A program made the translations under genes and the position numbers. Below the pieces are notes generated by a model. That model was not told the DNA's origin. It searched no databases and was given only the letters and a program-made list of their open reading frames with translations. Below are positions 20,191 through 32,164 of a DNA stretch of 64,000 nt, one piece after another. Source of the stretch: Bettongia penicillata ogilbyi (Eukaryota; Chordata; Mammalia; Diprotodontia; Potoroidae); NCBI GenBank assembly GCA_023548195.1, contig JAJHZJ010000579.1:2091346-2155345 (forward strand), written 5' to 3'. Numbering within the stretch: the first letter of the stretch is position 1; each line of letters begins with the position of its first letter.

Positions 20191-22689
20191 CTTGAAACCC
20201 TTTGCTTGGCAGCCCCAGATTCAGATGCTCTGACAGTGTTCCCTTCATTATTTTGTGGCAGTTATGGCAGGTAGTGCTGAAATGAATATATGTGGATTTT
20301 TTTCCAGCTGATTTTGAGATTTTAATAGAGCAAATATGTAATGTAATAGAACATAGTAGTTTGTAGTTAATTTCTGTTCTCCTAGGAAATTTATCTTGAG
20401 AAAAAGAAGACATTAAAACAACCGTCCGTGGATCAGTTTCTCAACAATTCACCAACTCTCTTCAAACGTCAACTTCCTCCCCAGTGCCTTCTGAATTCTG
20501 TGACTCTTCTGAAGGTCTTCTGTCACGTTCTGTTATGTTATAATACAAACAAGGCAGAAATAGTGAAAAATGAGATAAGACTTCTGTAATACCTTAGTAG
20601 GCAAGTCTGTTAACTACAGTGTCATGTAACTGTGGTATTGCCCAGATTAATTTAAGTCAAAGTTTCTTAACCTGGGGTCTGTGAACTTTTAACACACACA
20701 CACATATTTATGATATATATATATATACACATATATTTAACAATATGGATAACTATTTCAGTATAATTGGTTTATTTTTTAATCCTATTTATTCTGTGCA
20801 TCTAAAAGCATTATTCTAGGGAGTTCATAGATTTGACTGCCAAAGGGGTCCATGAAATAAAAAAGATTAAGAACCCTTGTTTTAAGTTATGTATACACTT
20901 AAAAGAGGCAGATCATGAAAAAGTGGATAGAGACTGGCTTCAAGCCTTTAAATAGAGAATTGGTTTCATGTCCCAACTGTATTGACTGTATGATCCCGGC
21001 ATGTGTCAGTGCCCCAGATATCTCTTAAGCTTTCAAAGATTAATGTGTACTATGTAATATTGAATATTTTTACTTCCCTGCTTTGCTTTGTGCACTCATT
21101 TTCCTACTCTAGGGTAGTGAGTTGTGGAAACTGAGGAATCTGTCCTGTGTCCTAATATATTTCAGGACCTCTAAGAGGTTTGTGCTCCATATGGCTGTCA
21201 GTCTTGTTAATGTAAGTTGTGATTAGTTCAAGGCAGTGACACCCTGTGTTTATTCCTGCCTGGTTAGGGAAATGTCCCTATGTTCCTTTATCTTATTAAA
21301 GGATTGCTCAAGCTGCTCCTTACTTTAAGAAACTATTTAAAATCTTTTTTTAGGTATCATTAACAGCATATAGATTTACTGTATAGAACTACTGCTCCTC
21401 CCTTCCACCTCTGCCCTCCTTTAGAAGTCTCTTGTATAGATGAAGTTACCCCAGCTTCTGAGACATGTACCTATTTCAGTTTGTGCTCTGTGTGCCTTCT
21501 TTCCTCTTCTCTCTACCCTGCCTTCTTTCCCTCTCTCTTTAGGCATATCTGAACTGCCCACAGATCACTCATTTTGGGATATGCCCGGGCAGATCTATGT
21601 AACATGCTTTAATTTGTCAACATTGGGACAGGCCCAAGATGAACAGGCACAGTGAAATTTCCCTCTCATTTCTGGATTTGCTTGCAACATATATAAACAC
21701 AGAGACTTGTTTTTATATCTGTAATTCAGCCTGTGGAATGAAGGTTATGTTTATGAGAGTAGTAGACCGGATGTGCTGAAAATGGGGTATATTGGGATAG
21801 AAGGCATGTGAATCCATGGGACTCAGACTGAGAGCTTTTCTGTAATTCCTGGACCTACCTGTGATGAAGGTCAGTTTCAGTAGGCCAATATCCTGGTTGT
21901 TTGCCTATTTCTGGGTAGGGCGAATGGAAAGACTGAGGATATTTTGTTTTGTTTGTTTTGATTTGTTTTTAAACAGATACAGTGATCCCTGCTACTTGGG
22001 TAGCTGAAGCTAGACAGGAAAATATTGAGATCTGATGCCCAGATCTAGTCTACCTTGTTTTTCTTTTTCCTTTCTTTGTTTTGGGGCTGCCTAGCACAGC
22101 AAGTTTTGTTTTCATTCTGGATACATTATTCTTCCTCAGGGGCACATTAGGAAAAATTTACTTTCCTCTTTATGAGACATTGTCATTAAGGCATGGACCT
22201 TGGAGTTGTTTTTCTTCTGATGAGGAAGGATTTCCATAAATCCGTCTGGTTTCTCAACCAGTGACACTTTATAGTCAGGGAATGTACATTTGAGAGATTG
22301 AAGGCTAGAGATGAAGTGATATATACATGATGAGACCAATATCTGCATGGAACCATAATCAACTGAGCTAAGCTGTCATAACTTAGGCTAAGTACTTGTA
22401 AACAAAGACACATAAGCAGGATGTCCTGTGATTTCGGGGTTGACAGTGTTCTCCTTATGGACTGAAGTTTAATGTAAGTCAAAGTTTCTAAAGGAATGGT
22501 TTATTGTTTTTGGGGAGGTTAAACCATCTTGGATTGCTTTTCTTTCCTGTTTCTTCTCTCCGTGCCACCCCCATCCCCTTCACCATACTCTTTCAAGTGA
22601 CAGAGTATTTTAATGGAAATACTGCATGTTCTTTTCAGAGAAGTCCTAGACTTTTGATTCTCCACAACTTTACCCACCAGTATCTAATC
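20191..22689. other. Unassigned DNA
   Basis: A CA/TA microsatellite is present (20692-20740). No coding region or RNA gene could be supported. Confidence 0.5.
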
Positions 22690-23410
22690 ATTGCCAAGTC
22701 CTATCATTTCTGACTTTGTAACATCTCTTATATATGCCCCCTTCCCTCCTCTAACAGTGCCACCAGTATGGTCTCACCAGCTTACTCCTGGACCATTGCA
22801 ATTGAAGTCTGCTGGTTGACCTCCCTACAAATCTTTCCTCACTGCAGTCCACCACTCTGCTGTCAGATTTGTCTTCTGAAAGTATAGATTTGACATTGTC
22901 ATTCCCCCTAGTCAATAAACTCCAGTGGTTCCCCTATTATCTTCAGAATTAAATATGAAATTATCTTTTTTTTGCCTTTAAAGTCATTTATAACTTGGTC
23001 TTTTCCTACCCTCCCAGTCTTCCTATATCTTACTTCCCTTGATGTTCTCTGTGATGCATTTGTTGGCTCTTGGGGGCACCTGGCACAAGATGCTGTATCT
23101 CCAGACTCTGTCCTCTAACCTGTAACTTACTTCTTCCCTGTTTCTGCCTTTTGGTTTCCCCTGAATTCCTTGAAGTCTCAGTTAAAGTTTTGCCTTCTAC
23201 AAGAATTCTTTCCTGGTCCTTCTATACCTTAGTACTTTCCCTCTGAGATTATTTCCAGTTTGTACTGTCTATATCTTGTTTGTGTAGAGCTATTTTTGCA
23301 TGTTGTCTCCCTGTTCCACTGAGAACTTCTTGAGAGTAGGTATTTCCACCCTTTTTTTGTATCCCTAGTATTTAGCATAGTACTTGGCCCATAGTGGACT
23401 CTTAAATGCT
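22690..23410 (+). mobile_element. L2/L3-clade LINE ORF2 end and 3' UTR, sense
   Basis: The order TCCTGGACCATTGCAATTG, AATAAACTCCAGTGGTTCCC, GCCTTTAAAGTCATTTATAAC and AGTTAAAGTTTTGCCTTCTAC, ending in a CATAGTGGACTCTTAAATGC tail, matches the C-terminal ORF2 and 3' UTR of this clade. No open frame survives. Confidence 0.75.
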
Positions 23411-23411
23411 C

Positions 23412-23680
23412 ATTGGTGTAGCTAGATGGCACAGGGATAGAGTATGAGGCTTGAAGTCAGGAAGATTCATCTTCCTGACTTCAAATCTGACCTCAGACAC
23501 TTACTAGTTGTGTAACCCAGGGCAAGTCTCTTAACCCTGTTTGCCTCAGTTTCCTCATCTGTAAAATATGCTGGAGAAAGAAATGGCAAACCATTCCAGT
23601 ATCTCTGCCAAGAAAACCCCAAGTGTGGTCATGAAAAGTTGAACACAACTGAAATGAAAGAAGAAAAATGCTGACCTGAC
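23412..23680 (+). mobile_element. WSINE1-type SINE
   Basis: AGATGGCACAGGGATAGAG head, a GTGTAACCCAGGGCAAG block, GGCAAACCATTCCAGTATC and GTGGTCATGAAAAGTTG. Confidence 0.8.
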
Positions 23681-23884
23681 TCGAGGGAAAGACATCATTT
23701 AAAGTTGGGAGTGTCCTTAGAAATGACGTAGTCTATATTGTCCTAGAATCACATAAGCTCAGAGTAAAAAGGGGCTATAGAGATCACCCTATCAAACTTG
23801 TGGAAGATTAATATGACAAGCATGTGGGCATCTGGTTTTTGTGGAAAGACCACAGGTGAATAACTGGTTCCAGGTCCTTTGTTT

Positions 23885-25070
23885 TCTTTTTTTCTTTTTT
23901 AAATTTTTTAACATTTTTATTTAAAATTTTGAATTCTAAATTTTATGCTTCCCCCCCTCTCTCTTGGTTTGGTTCACTTCACTATGCATCAGTTCATGTA
24001 ACTCTCTCCAGGTTTTTCAGAAATCATCCTGCTTTTCATTTCTTATAGCAAAATAGTATTTTGTTATATTCAAATGCCATAGCTTGTTTGTCCATTCCCC
24101 AATTGATGGGAATCACTTTGGTTTCCAGTTTCTAATCACCACAACACAACTACTATAAATATTTTTGTACAAATAGGTCCTTTTCCCTTTTTTGGATGTC
24201 TTTGGGATATAGACATAGCAATGGTACTGCTGGATCAAAAGGTATGCACAGTTTTATAGCCCTTTGGGCATAGTTCCAAGTTTCTCTCCAGAATGGTTGG
24301 ATCAGTTCAGCACTCTACCCACAGTGCATTAGTGTCTCAGTTTTCCCACATCTCCTCCCAACATTCAGCATTTTCCTTTTTTGTCATATTAGCCACTCCG
24401 ATAGGTGTAAGGTGATATCTTATCAGTAGTGATTTAGAGCATTTTTTCATGTGACTATAGATAGCTTTGATTTCTTTATCTGAAAACTGCCTCTTCATAT
24501 CATTTGACCATTTATCAATTGAGGAATGACTTGTATTTTTATAAATTTGACTTAGTTCTCTGTATATTTGAGAAATGAGGACTTTATCAGAGATACTTGT
24601 TGCAAAATTAACTCCCCCTCCCTATTTTCTGTTTTCCTTGTAATTTTGATTTCATTGATTTTGTTTCTGCAGAATCTTTTAAATTTCATATAATCAAAAT
24701 GACCTATTTCACGTTTTGTAATTTTCTCTATATTTTGTTTGGTCTTAAATTCTTTCCTTATGCATAAATATGACAGAAAAACTATTCCATGTTCTCTTAA
24801 TTTGCATATGGTATCACCATTTACATGTAAATCATGTACTCATTTTGATCTTGGTATATAGTGTGAGATATTGGTCTATACTAAGCTTCTGCCATACCGT
24901 TTTCTAGTTTTTCCAGAAGTTTTTGTGAAATATTTTGTTTTTATTCCAAAAGCTTGGATCTTTGGGTTTATGATATACTAAATTATTGTGGCCATTTACT
25001 CTAATGTAACTTATACCTAATCTGTTCCACTGATCCACCACTCTGTTTCTTAGCCAGCACCAGATTGTTT
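23885..25070 (-). mobile_element. L1 LINE, 3' half (ORF2 C-terminus and 3' UTR), antisense; split by HAL1 copy 2
   Basis: The T-rich left end (about 23885-23920) is the complement of the A-tail. Segments such as CCATTCCCCAATTGATGGG and GACCATTTATCAATTGAGG are the reverse complement of the L1 ORF2 C-terminal coding region. The copy continues at 27407 after the nested HAL1 element. It is 5'-truncated (reverse transcriptase onward) and carries many stops. Confidence 0.85.
25060..25070. repeat. Left target-site duplication of HAL1 copy 2
   Basis: CCAGATTGTTT in L1 sequence immediately before the T-rich end of the element. It is repeated at 27406-27416. Confidence 0.8.
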
Positions 25071-26079
25071 TTTTTTAAAATATTTATTTATTTATTTAAC
25101 TTTTTACATTCATTTTCACAAAATTTTGGGTTCCAAATTTTCTCCCCTTTTATCCCCTCCCCCCCACCCCAATACCCCAAGCAATCCAATTTTCCCTATC
25201 TCCAATCTGCCCTCTCTTCTGTCATCCCTCCCTTCTCTTGTCCCCATCTTCTCTTTTCTCCTGTAGGGCCAGATGACTTTCTATTCCTCATTAACTGTAT
25301 GTCTTCTTTCCTAGTAGCAACAACAATACTGAACAGTTGTTCCTAAAACTTTGAGTTCCAAATTCTCCCCATCCCTCCCTCCCCACCCATTCCCTTTGGG
25401 AAGGCAGGCAATTCAATATAGGCCATATCTGTGTGATTTTGCAAATGACTTCCCTGATAGTCGTGTTGTGTAAGACTAACTGAATTACCCTCCATCCTAT
25501 CCTGCCCCTCATTGTTTCTCTTCTGTCTTTTGATCCTGTCCCTCCCCAAGTGTTGACTTCAAATTGCTCCCTCCTCCCTTTGCCCTCCCTTCCATCATCC
25601 CCCCCTTGCTTATCTCCTTCCCCCCGACTTTCCTATACTGTAATAAGATAGGTTTTCATACCAAAATGAGTGTGCATTTTATTCCTTCCTTTAGTCAAAT
25701 GTGATGAGAGTAAACTTCTTGTTTTTTTTTCTCAGCTCTCCTCTTTTTCCCTCCACTAAAAAGTCTCCTACTTGCCTCTTAAATGACATATAATTACCCC
25801 CTTCCATTTCACCCTCTTTCCTCCCACTACATTTCTCCCTCACCATTTACCTTAATTTCTTTTAAGATATGGTCCCATCCTATTCAGTTCACTCTGTGCT
25901 CTCTGTCTATGTGTGTGCGTGCATGCGTGTACATGTGTGTGTGTGGTCCCACCAACTACCCAGATACTGAAAAGTTTTGAGAGTTACAAATATTGTCTTT
26001 CCATGTAGGAATGTAAACAGTTCACTTCTGGTAAGTCCCTTAAGACTTCTCTTTGCTGTTTACTTTTTCATGTTTCTTC

Positions 26080-27090
26080 TCATTCTTGTGTTTGAAAGTC
26101 AAATTTTCTTTTCAGCTCTGGTCTTTTCATCAAGAATGCTTGAAAGTCCTCTGTTTCATTGAAAGACCACATTTTCCCCTGAAGTATTGTACTCAGTTTT
26201 GCTGGGTAGGTGATTCTTGGTTTGAGTCCTAGTTCCTTTGACTTCTGGAATATCCTATTCCACGCCCTTCGATCCCTTAATGTAGAAGCTGCTAGATCTT
26301 GAGTTATCCTGATTGTATTTCCACAATACTGGAATTGTTTCTTTCTAGCTGCTTGTAAGATTTTCTCCTTGAGCTGGGAGTTCTGGAATTTGGCCACAAT
26401 GTTCCTAGGAGTTTCTCTTTTTGGATCTCTTTCAGGTGGTGATTGATGGATTCTTTCAATGCTTATTTTGCCCTCTGGTTGTAGAATGTCAGGGCAGTTT
26501 TCCTTGATAATTTCATGGAAGATGATATCTAGGCTTTTTTTTTGATCATGATTTTCAGGTAGTCCCATAATTTTTAAATTGTCTCTCCTGGATCTGTTTT
26601 CCAGGTCAGTTTTTTTCCCATGAGATATTTCACATTCTCTTCCATTTTTTCATTCTTTTGGTTTTGTTTTGTGATTTCTTGGTTTCTCAGAAAGTCATTA
26701 GACGCCATCTGTTCCATTCTAATTTTGAGAGAGCTATTAAATTCAGTGAGCTTTTGAACCTCTTTTTCCCTTTGGCTCATTCTGCTTTTGAAAGCATTCT
26801 TCTCCTCATTGGCTTTTTGAACCTCTTTTGCCAATTGAGTGAGCCTATTTTTCAAGGTGTTATTTTCCTCAGCATTTTTTTGGGTCTCCTTTACCAAGGT
26901 ATTGACCTGTTTTTCATACTTTTCTTGCATCTCTCTCATTTCTCTTCCCAGCCGCTGCTGCCTCCGCCGCCACCCCCGCCTCTGCCTCCGCCGCTTCCTG
27001 CCCCTGCCTTTGCCTCCACCGCTTCCTTCCGAGGGAGCCCGAGCCACGGAGACACCCCGCCGCCTTCTCGCTGAGCCTAGGCGTGTCTCT
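26080..27090 (-). pseudogene. ORF1 remnant of HAL1 copy 2, joined to 5'-region sequence
   Basis: The deletion joins 5'-region codons (Arg/Gly-rich) in frame to the ORF1 coiled coil at LGREMREMQEKYEK (junction near 26952). The joined frame has no ATG upstream of MREM, so an initiator would have to be that internal ATG or a non-AUG codon (GTG at 27047). A one-base deletion near 26612 shifts the frame; the RNA-binding and C-terminal domains then read open from 26568 to the stop at 26080. The protein is therefore not intact. Confidence 0.75.
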
Positions 27091-27383
27091 CACTGATCTG
27101 TAGAATCTGTGGGCGGAGGGACCTTGCAGGCCACTGGAGCTTCTGTCCCTGAAGCCTGCTCGGATCAGCTTCTCTGGGGCCGCAGCCAGGGCAGCGCTGG
27201 GGTGGGGTCCGCTTTCCAGGGCGCGATGGACCCTGGGGACGGCTCTCCAGGGCTCTCTGGAACGGAAATCTCTTCCACTATGTTTCTGCACCCTCTGCAG
27301 TGATCCAGCACTTCTGGGGAACTCTTCTTACATTAAATATGTGGGCTGTGGGTTCGGAGCTCGCATACCTGCGTCTTTCTACT

Positions 27384-27394
27384 CCGCCATCTTG
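27384..27394 (-). promoter_or_regulatory. YY1-type motif at the 5' end of HAL1 copy 2
   Basis: CCGCCATCTTG on the plus strand is the complement of CAAGATGGCGG, placed as in copies 1 and 4. Confidence 0.65.
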
Positions 27395-27405
27395 ACTCTG
27401 CCCCC

Positions 27406-27416
27406 CCAGATTGTTT
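27406..27416. repeat. Right target-site duplication of HAL1 copy 2
   Basis: Repeats the sequence at 25060-25070, after which the interrupted L1 resumes. Confidence 0.8.
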
Positions 27417-28935
27417 TAAAAATTGCTGCTTTATAATGGTTTGAGATCTGGAACGTCTAGACCACTTTCTTTCACATTCTTTTCATTGATTCCCTTGATA
27501 TCCTTGAACTTTTGTTTTTCCAGATGAATTTTGTTATTATTTTTTCTAGCTCTGTAATACAATTTTTGGCAGTTTGACTGGTATGGCACTAAATAAGATT
27601 AATTTAGTAGAATTATCATTTTTATTGTATTAGCTTGGTCTACCCATGAGGAACTGATATTTTTCCAGTTGTTTAGATCTGTCTTTGTGTGAAAAGTGTT
27701 CTGTAATTTTGTTCATATAGTTCCTGCATTTGTCTTGGCAGGTAGATTCCCAAATATTTTATATTATCTACAGTTATTTTAAATGGAATTTCTCCTTCTA
27801 TCTTGCTGCTGGACTCTGTTAGCAATATATAGAAATGCCAGTGATTTAAGTGGCCTTATTTTATGTCCTGCAACTTTACTCAAGTTTTGAATTATTTCAA
27901 GTAGGTTTTAGTTGATTCTCTAAGACAATCATGTCATCTGCAAAGAGTGATAGCTTTATTTTTTCATTGCCTATTTTTATTTCTTTTTCTGCTCTTATTG
28001 TTAAAAGCTAGCATTTCTAGTAGAGTATTGAATAACAGAGGCAATAATGGACATTCTTGTTTCGCCCTTGATCTTATCATAGCCTATCCCCATTACATAT
28101 TATGCTTGCTGATGGTTTTAGATAGATGCTACTTACTATTTTAAGGAAAATTCCATTTATTTCTATGATCTGTAGTGTTTTCAATAGGAATGGGTATTGT
28201 ATTTTGCCAAAAGCTTTTTCTGCATTTATTGAAATAATTATCTGAATTCTATTAGTTTTTTTGATATGGTTAATTATGCTGATAGTTTTCCTAACATTGA
28301 ACCAGCCTGGTATAAATTCCTGGTATTCCTGGTATAAATACCACCTGATCATAGTGTATGATCATCATGAGTGATTGCTATAATCTCTTTGCTAATATTT
28401 TATTTAAAATTTTCGCATTGATATTCATTATTGAAATTGGTCTATAATTTTCTTGTTTTGATTTTTCCTGGTGTAGGTATCAGCACCATATTTGTATCAT
28501 AAAAAGAATTTGGTAGGATTCCTTCTTCACCTATTTTTTCCAAATAGTTTATATAGGATTGGAATTAATTGTAAGCTGCTAGGTTAGAGGAGGGTGGGTC
28601 TCATAAATCCTTCTGGCCCTGGAGATTTTTTTGTTAGGGAGTTCATTGATTGTGGCTTATTCAATTTCTTTTTCTGAAATGAGGTTGTTTTATTTCCTCT
28701 TCTGTTAATCAGGGCAGTTTGTACTTTTGTGCATGTTCATCCATGTCAGTTAGATTGTCAGATTTATTGACATATAGTTGGGCAAAATAGCTCCTAATTA
28801 TTATTTTAATCTTCTTGTCATTGCTCGTGAATTCACCCTTTTCATTCTTGATACTGGTAATTTTGTTTTCTTTTTTTAAAAATCAAACTAACTAAAGCTT
28901 TATCTATTTTATTGGTTTTTTTTTTTTAATAAAAC
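27407..28935 (-). mobile_element. L1 LINE, reverse transcriptase half, antisense (continuation)
   Basis: Upstream part of the L1 split by HAL1 copy 2. The reverse strand encodes the palm of the L1 reverse transcriptase. The LINE signal fades near 28935 (5' truncation). Confidence 0.85.
27915..28352 (-). pseudogene. L1 ORF2 reverse transcriptase fragment
   Basis: The reverse strand at 28077-28352 reads FIPGWFNVRKTISIINHIK and then IISINAEKAFGKIQ, matching the L1 motif A region. The catalytic Asp expected in IISIDAEKAF is Asn here, and the second Asp is Gly. The motif C tetrad FADD is still encoded (complement of 27933-27944). Stops and frameshifts between them make this a pseudogene. Confidence 0.85.
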
Positions 28936-29019
28936 CATGATCATCTTTTTAATCCTTGTTGTGCTTCCCCTACCACCAGCTTTGGGGTTAAACATAGTCA
29001 TAATGATAATAGCAAAAAC

Positions 29020-29140
29020 AATAAATGATATAGCACTGAGACACAGAGATGTTAAGTGATTTGTCTGAAGTCACACAACTATTAAGTGCCCAAGGGCAGG
29101 ATTAAAATTCAGGTCTTCTTGACTCCAAATATCCCTTGTG
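29020..29140 (-). mobile_element. MIR-type SINE fragment, antisense
   Basis: CACTGAGACACAGAGATGTT, TCACACAACTATTAAGTG and TTCAGGTCTTCTTGACTCC. Confidence 0.6.
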
Positions 29141-29479
29141 TGGTTTTCTGGTCTACTTGGCTGTATGCAATAGAAATTTGCAGTTTCCTGTACAATACTC
29201 ATTTTCTGTTTTGCTGTATATTTGCAAATGCCCATTCTACCTGTTGTTTATGTTCAGAGTAAAAATTAAAAGGCAGCTCCCATCTCTCTTAGATTCTAAA
29301 ATACTAAATACGTAATTTATATCATTTATATTATGTATTTTACAATATATAATAACAAATACTAAATAATTTTTAGTAATAAATGAGATACTAAAATAAA
29401 TTCTAAAATACAATCAGTTCCTTTAACTGATCATTAGATGTCATAATCTTGGGACCATTCACCCTTCGAGACATTTCCT

Positions 29480-29830
29480 TTGAATGCTCCTGAGTTTATG
29501 AACATCTTCCCTAAGCTGTTATGTTCAAAGTTGATACAGTAATCCAGATGTGATCTGAGCAGTCCACCAAAAAGGGAACCCTCATTTTTTCATACAGGCT
29601 GTCCTGCCTCCCTTTAAGAGGCAAGAGTCCTAAGATTACATTGGTGGTTTTTATTTTTGACTGTCCTGTTGCACTGCTGACTCATGCCCCAAAGTCCTCA
29701 TTTTACAGATGAGGAAACTGAGGCCCACACAGGGGGCTTAAGGTCATAGAAATTATAAAATGGCAGAAGAACTCAATTCCTCTGATTCCAGATTGAGCCC
29801 TCTGTATTATATCAGGCTTTTCCCTTGTTT
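29480..29830 (-). mobile_element. CR1-like LINE 3'-region relic, antisense
   Basis: ACAGTAATCCAGATGTGATC, TAAGATTACATTGGTGGTTT and TTGCACTGCTGACTCATGCC follow the antisense order of the same repeat class as 9100-9760. The last part contains a MIR-like piece. Confidence 0.5.
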
Positions 29831-30279
29831 AATTCCTCTTTTCCTCTGGGTGCCCCAGACTGCTTGATACTGAATTAGCTGCTTTCCTGACTTAGAAGAA
29901 TTCTGCAGACTGCTATATCAGCACTCAAGAGACAAGCATTCCAGGCTGCTCTTGGCCTAGGGCTGCTCATGCTGCTGCCCATCATGTGGCAGCCTCCTGA
30001 CTTCCAGAGAGACATGGGACCTGCCGCTTTCCTACAATCTTGATTTTCTGGAATTTCTCCCATAAAAATAAGAGTTTTTGCTGTTTGCTAGCATTATCTT
30101 CCACTAGCATGATTTTTTTTTTTAATTTTAAATTTGACAGATTCATTCATTCATTACTACAAAAATGAATCATTGATAGAATCTTGAAATTCCAGCACTA
30201 GAATGGCCCTTAAAGGTCCTCTAATCCAACTTGCCTTGCTCCCCCCACTGCTCTGAATACTGTCTGGGTCTTTTACTTT

Positions 30280-30590
30280 TCTGTGAACATTTTTAGTTGC
30301 TTCCATATTGTCTGTAGGCAAAGCACAAACTCTTTAGCCTGACATTTCTAGGACCTTCCAAAATTTGTCTCCATTCTTACATTATAGCCCTTTTGTTCTC
30401 CTTCATGTACTCCATTTCAGCCTATCTAGATTACTAGCTATTCCATGATCTCATTCTGCATTTTCCCACCTCCATGCATTGGTATATGCCATCTCCTATG
30501 TCTAGAGCACAGTCACACTGTCTTCATCTCTGCTTCTTGAAACCCTCTCCTCCTTAAAGCCCAAACTTTCTCTCTTATGGTAATTGGAGT
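30280..30590 (+). mobile_element. L2/L3-clade LINE 3'-region fragment
   Basis: GCCTGACATTTCTAGGACC, a CATGCATTGGTATATGCC block and AAACCCTCTCCTCCTTAAAG match the end of ORF2 and the start of the 3' UTR of this clade. Confidence 0.55.
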
Positions 30591-30944
30591 GCAGTTTGAG
30601 ATCCCAGGTTCTGCACAAGGAAGGGATGGCATTGGCAGACCCAACACATCCTGAGAAAGGAGCTAGCAGAGAAAAGGAAAGCAGACTTTTCTGAGGTAAT
30701 GTACTATAGAAGGGGAAGTTAGGAAAGGATGTGATGGGGTGGTGGATGGAAACAGATCTGGTCCACTGGGATGTCTGGTGGAAACGTGGGAGAGGGCAAA
30801 ACCTCTAAAGTCTAGTAGGTCTTTATGTGGTTCTTATCTGGGTCAAACAGGATCAGGTCTTTGAACATTTTTTCTTTTTATTGTGCAACTAACAAGAATC
30901 AGAAAACAAAAGCGTTTTGATATACAGAGAATAAAAAAAGATTA

Positions 30945-31415
30945 CATGTGAAACTATCCATTTCTATTAAAGTTTTTATTTTTAACACATTTTTATTAGT
31001 CTTTTGTTTTTATGTCACCTGTGTTTTCCAATGTATCCCCTCCTTACCTACTCCTTTTAGAGAGCTATTCCTTATAACAAAGAATAAAAGAGATTGGATA
31101 GGGAGACCAGTTCAACAAAACTATCTAACTTATCAAAAAAAAAAGACTGACATTTTATTCATTGTTGCCCACCCGCAGCCCCCCATCTGTGTGAAGAATT
31201 TGGGAGAGAGATGTTTTCATATCTCTGCTTTAGGACCAAGTTTGGTTAGTGTAATTTCATAGCGTTCAGGACCAATTTAGTGTAATTTCATAGCGTTTGA
31301 ATTGTTTGACTTCTGTTGTGATTATTTATTATTTTTCTAGTTCTGTTTACTTGTTTTGCATCATTAGTATATCTATCCCTGCTTCTCTGTATTCATTATA
31401 TTCATTATTTATTTT
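30945..31415 (-). mobile_element. L1 3' UTR fragment, antisense
   Basis: The T-rich start resembles the L1 3' end at 23885. Later segments (TTCTGTTTACTTGTTTTGC, TTCTCTGTATTCATTATATT) correspond to the ORF2/3' UTR border. It contains a local tandem duplication (31231-31300) and is cut off by the next L1. Confidence 0.5.
31231..31300. repeat. Imperfect tandem duplication of about 35 bp
   Basis: AGGACCAA followed by TTAGTGTAATTTCATAGCGTT occurs twice in succession, with a five-base length difference between units. Confidence 0.8.
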
Positions 31416-31419
31416 TATT

Positions 31420-32135
31420 GTTACTAAGTTTAATTTTTAATTTAACTTAATTTTAACTTGTAGTTTATTTTAAATTTAAAAAAATTTAATTTAATTTTTA
31501 AAACAAGCATTTCCATAACATAGTACAATAGAAAAGATGATAGCAAATGAAACTAGTTGCAAGTCTCCTAAACCCAACTTGCTATTCTATTCAAAAATGC
31601 AACAAAATTATCGTTTTTCTTCCCTCCCTCCCCCAGAGATGGCTACTATTAGATACAAATACATGTGTGTATGTGTGTGTCTGCATACACACATATGTAT
31701 AAAATTATTCTATACATACTTCTATTTATCAGTTCCTGCTCTAGATGCAGATAGTATCTTTCTTCATATATCTGTTAGAGTTAATTTAAAAAACTTATTT
31801 ATTCAAAGTTGTTCTTAAAACAGCATTGCTGTTACTGTATACAATGTTCTCTTGGCTGTATTCATTTTGCTTTTCACTATTTTATGTCTTTCTTTGAGGT
31901 CATCATTTCTTATAGCATAGTAGTATTCCATCACAATCATATACCACGGTTTGTTCAGCCATTCCCCAGCTGATGGGCATCTCTGCAGGTTCTTTGCCAC
32001 CACAAAGAGAGCTGCTATAAACATTTTAGAACATATAGATTCTTCTCCTTTGTGACTAATTCTCTTCAGAAATAAACCAAATGGTGGTATTACAGGTCAA
32101 AGAGTATAAGTAGTTTAAGAACTTTTTGGTCTCAT
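31420..32135 (-). mobile_element. L1 3' end (ORF2 C-terminus and 3' UTR), antisense
   Basis: The AT-rich segment 31420-31500 is the tail complement. The reverse strand at 31815-32024 reads MFIAALFVVAKNLQRCPSAG and MEYYYAIRNDD, the conserved L1 ORF2 C-terminus. Confidence 0.8.
31815..32024 (-). pseudogene. L1 ORF2 C-terminal fragment
   Basis: A 69-codon open remnant of the cysteine-rich/C-terminal end of L1 ORF2. It corresponds to the MFIAALF...MEYYAAIKNDE block of mammalian L1. No catalytic domain is present. Confidence 0.8.
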
Positions 32136-32164
32136 ACAAGAGAAACAGAAAATTAAAAAAAAAT

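Larger units (their letters stand above)
25071..27406 (-). mobile_element. HAL1-type retrotransposon, copy 2, internally deleted, nested in L1
   Basis: Reads right to left: 5' end with YY1 motif (27384-27394), shortened 5' region, ORF1 remnant (to the stop at 26080), 3' region with CA microsatellite, A-tail complement at 25071-25110. Relative to copy 1 about 625 bp (copy 1 positions 514-1138) are missing, removing the three 5' repeats and the ORF1 N-terminus. By eye, 25201-25440 differs from copy 4 (55111-55350) at only two positions, so the family is young. Flanked by an 11-bp duplication within L1. Confidence 0.87.

Noticed and set aside
26940..27110. Splicing of an intron as the cause of the copy 2 deletion
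   Set aside because: The corresponding copy 1 breakpoints (near 514 and 1138) do not show GT and AG at the ends. A simple deletion fits better.
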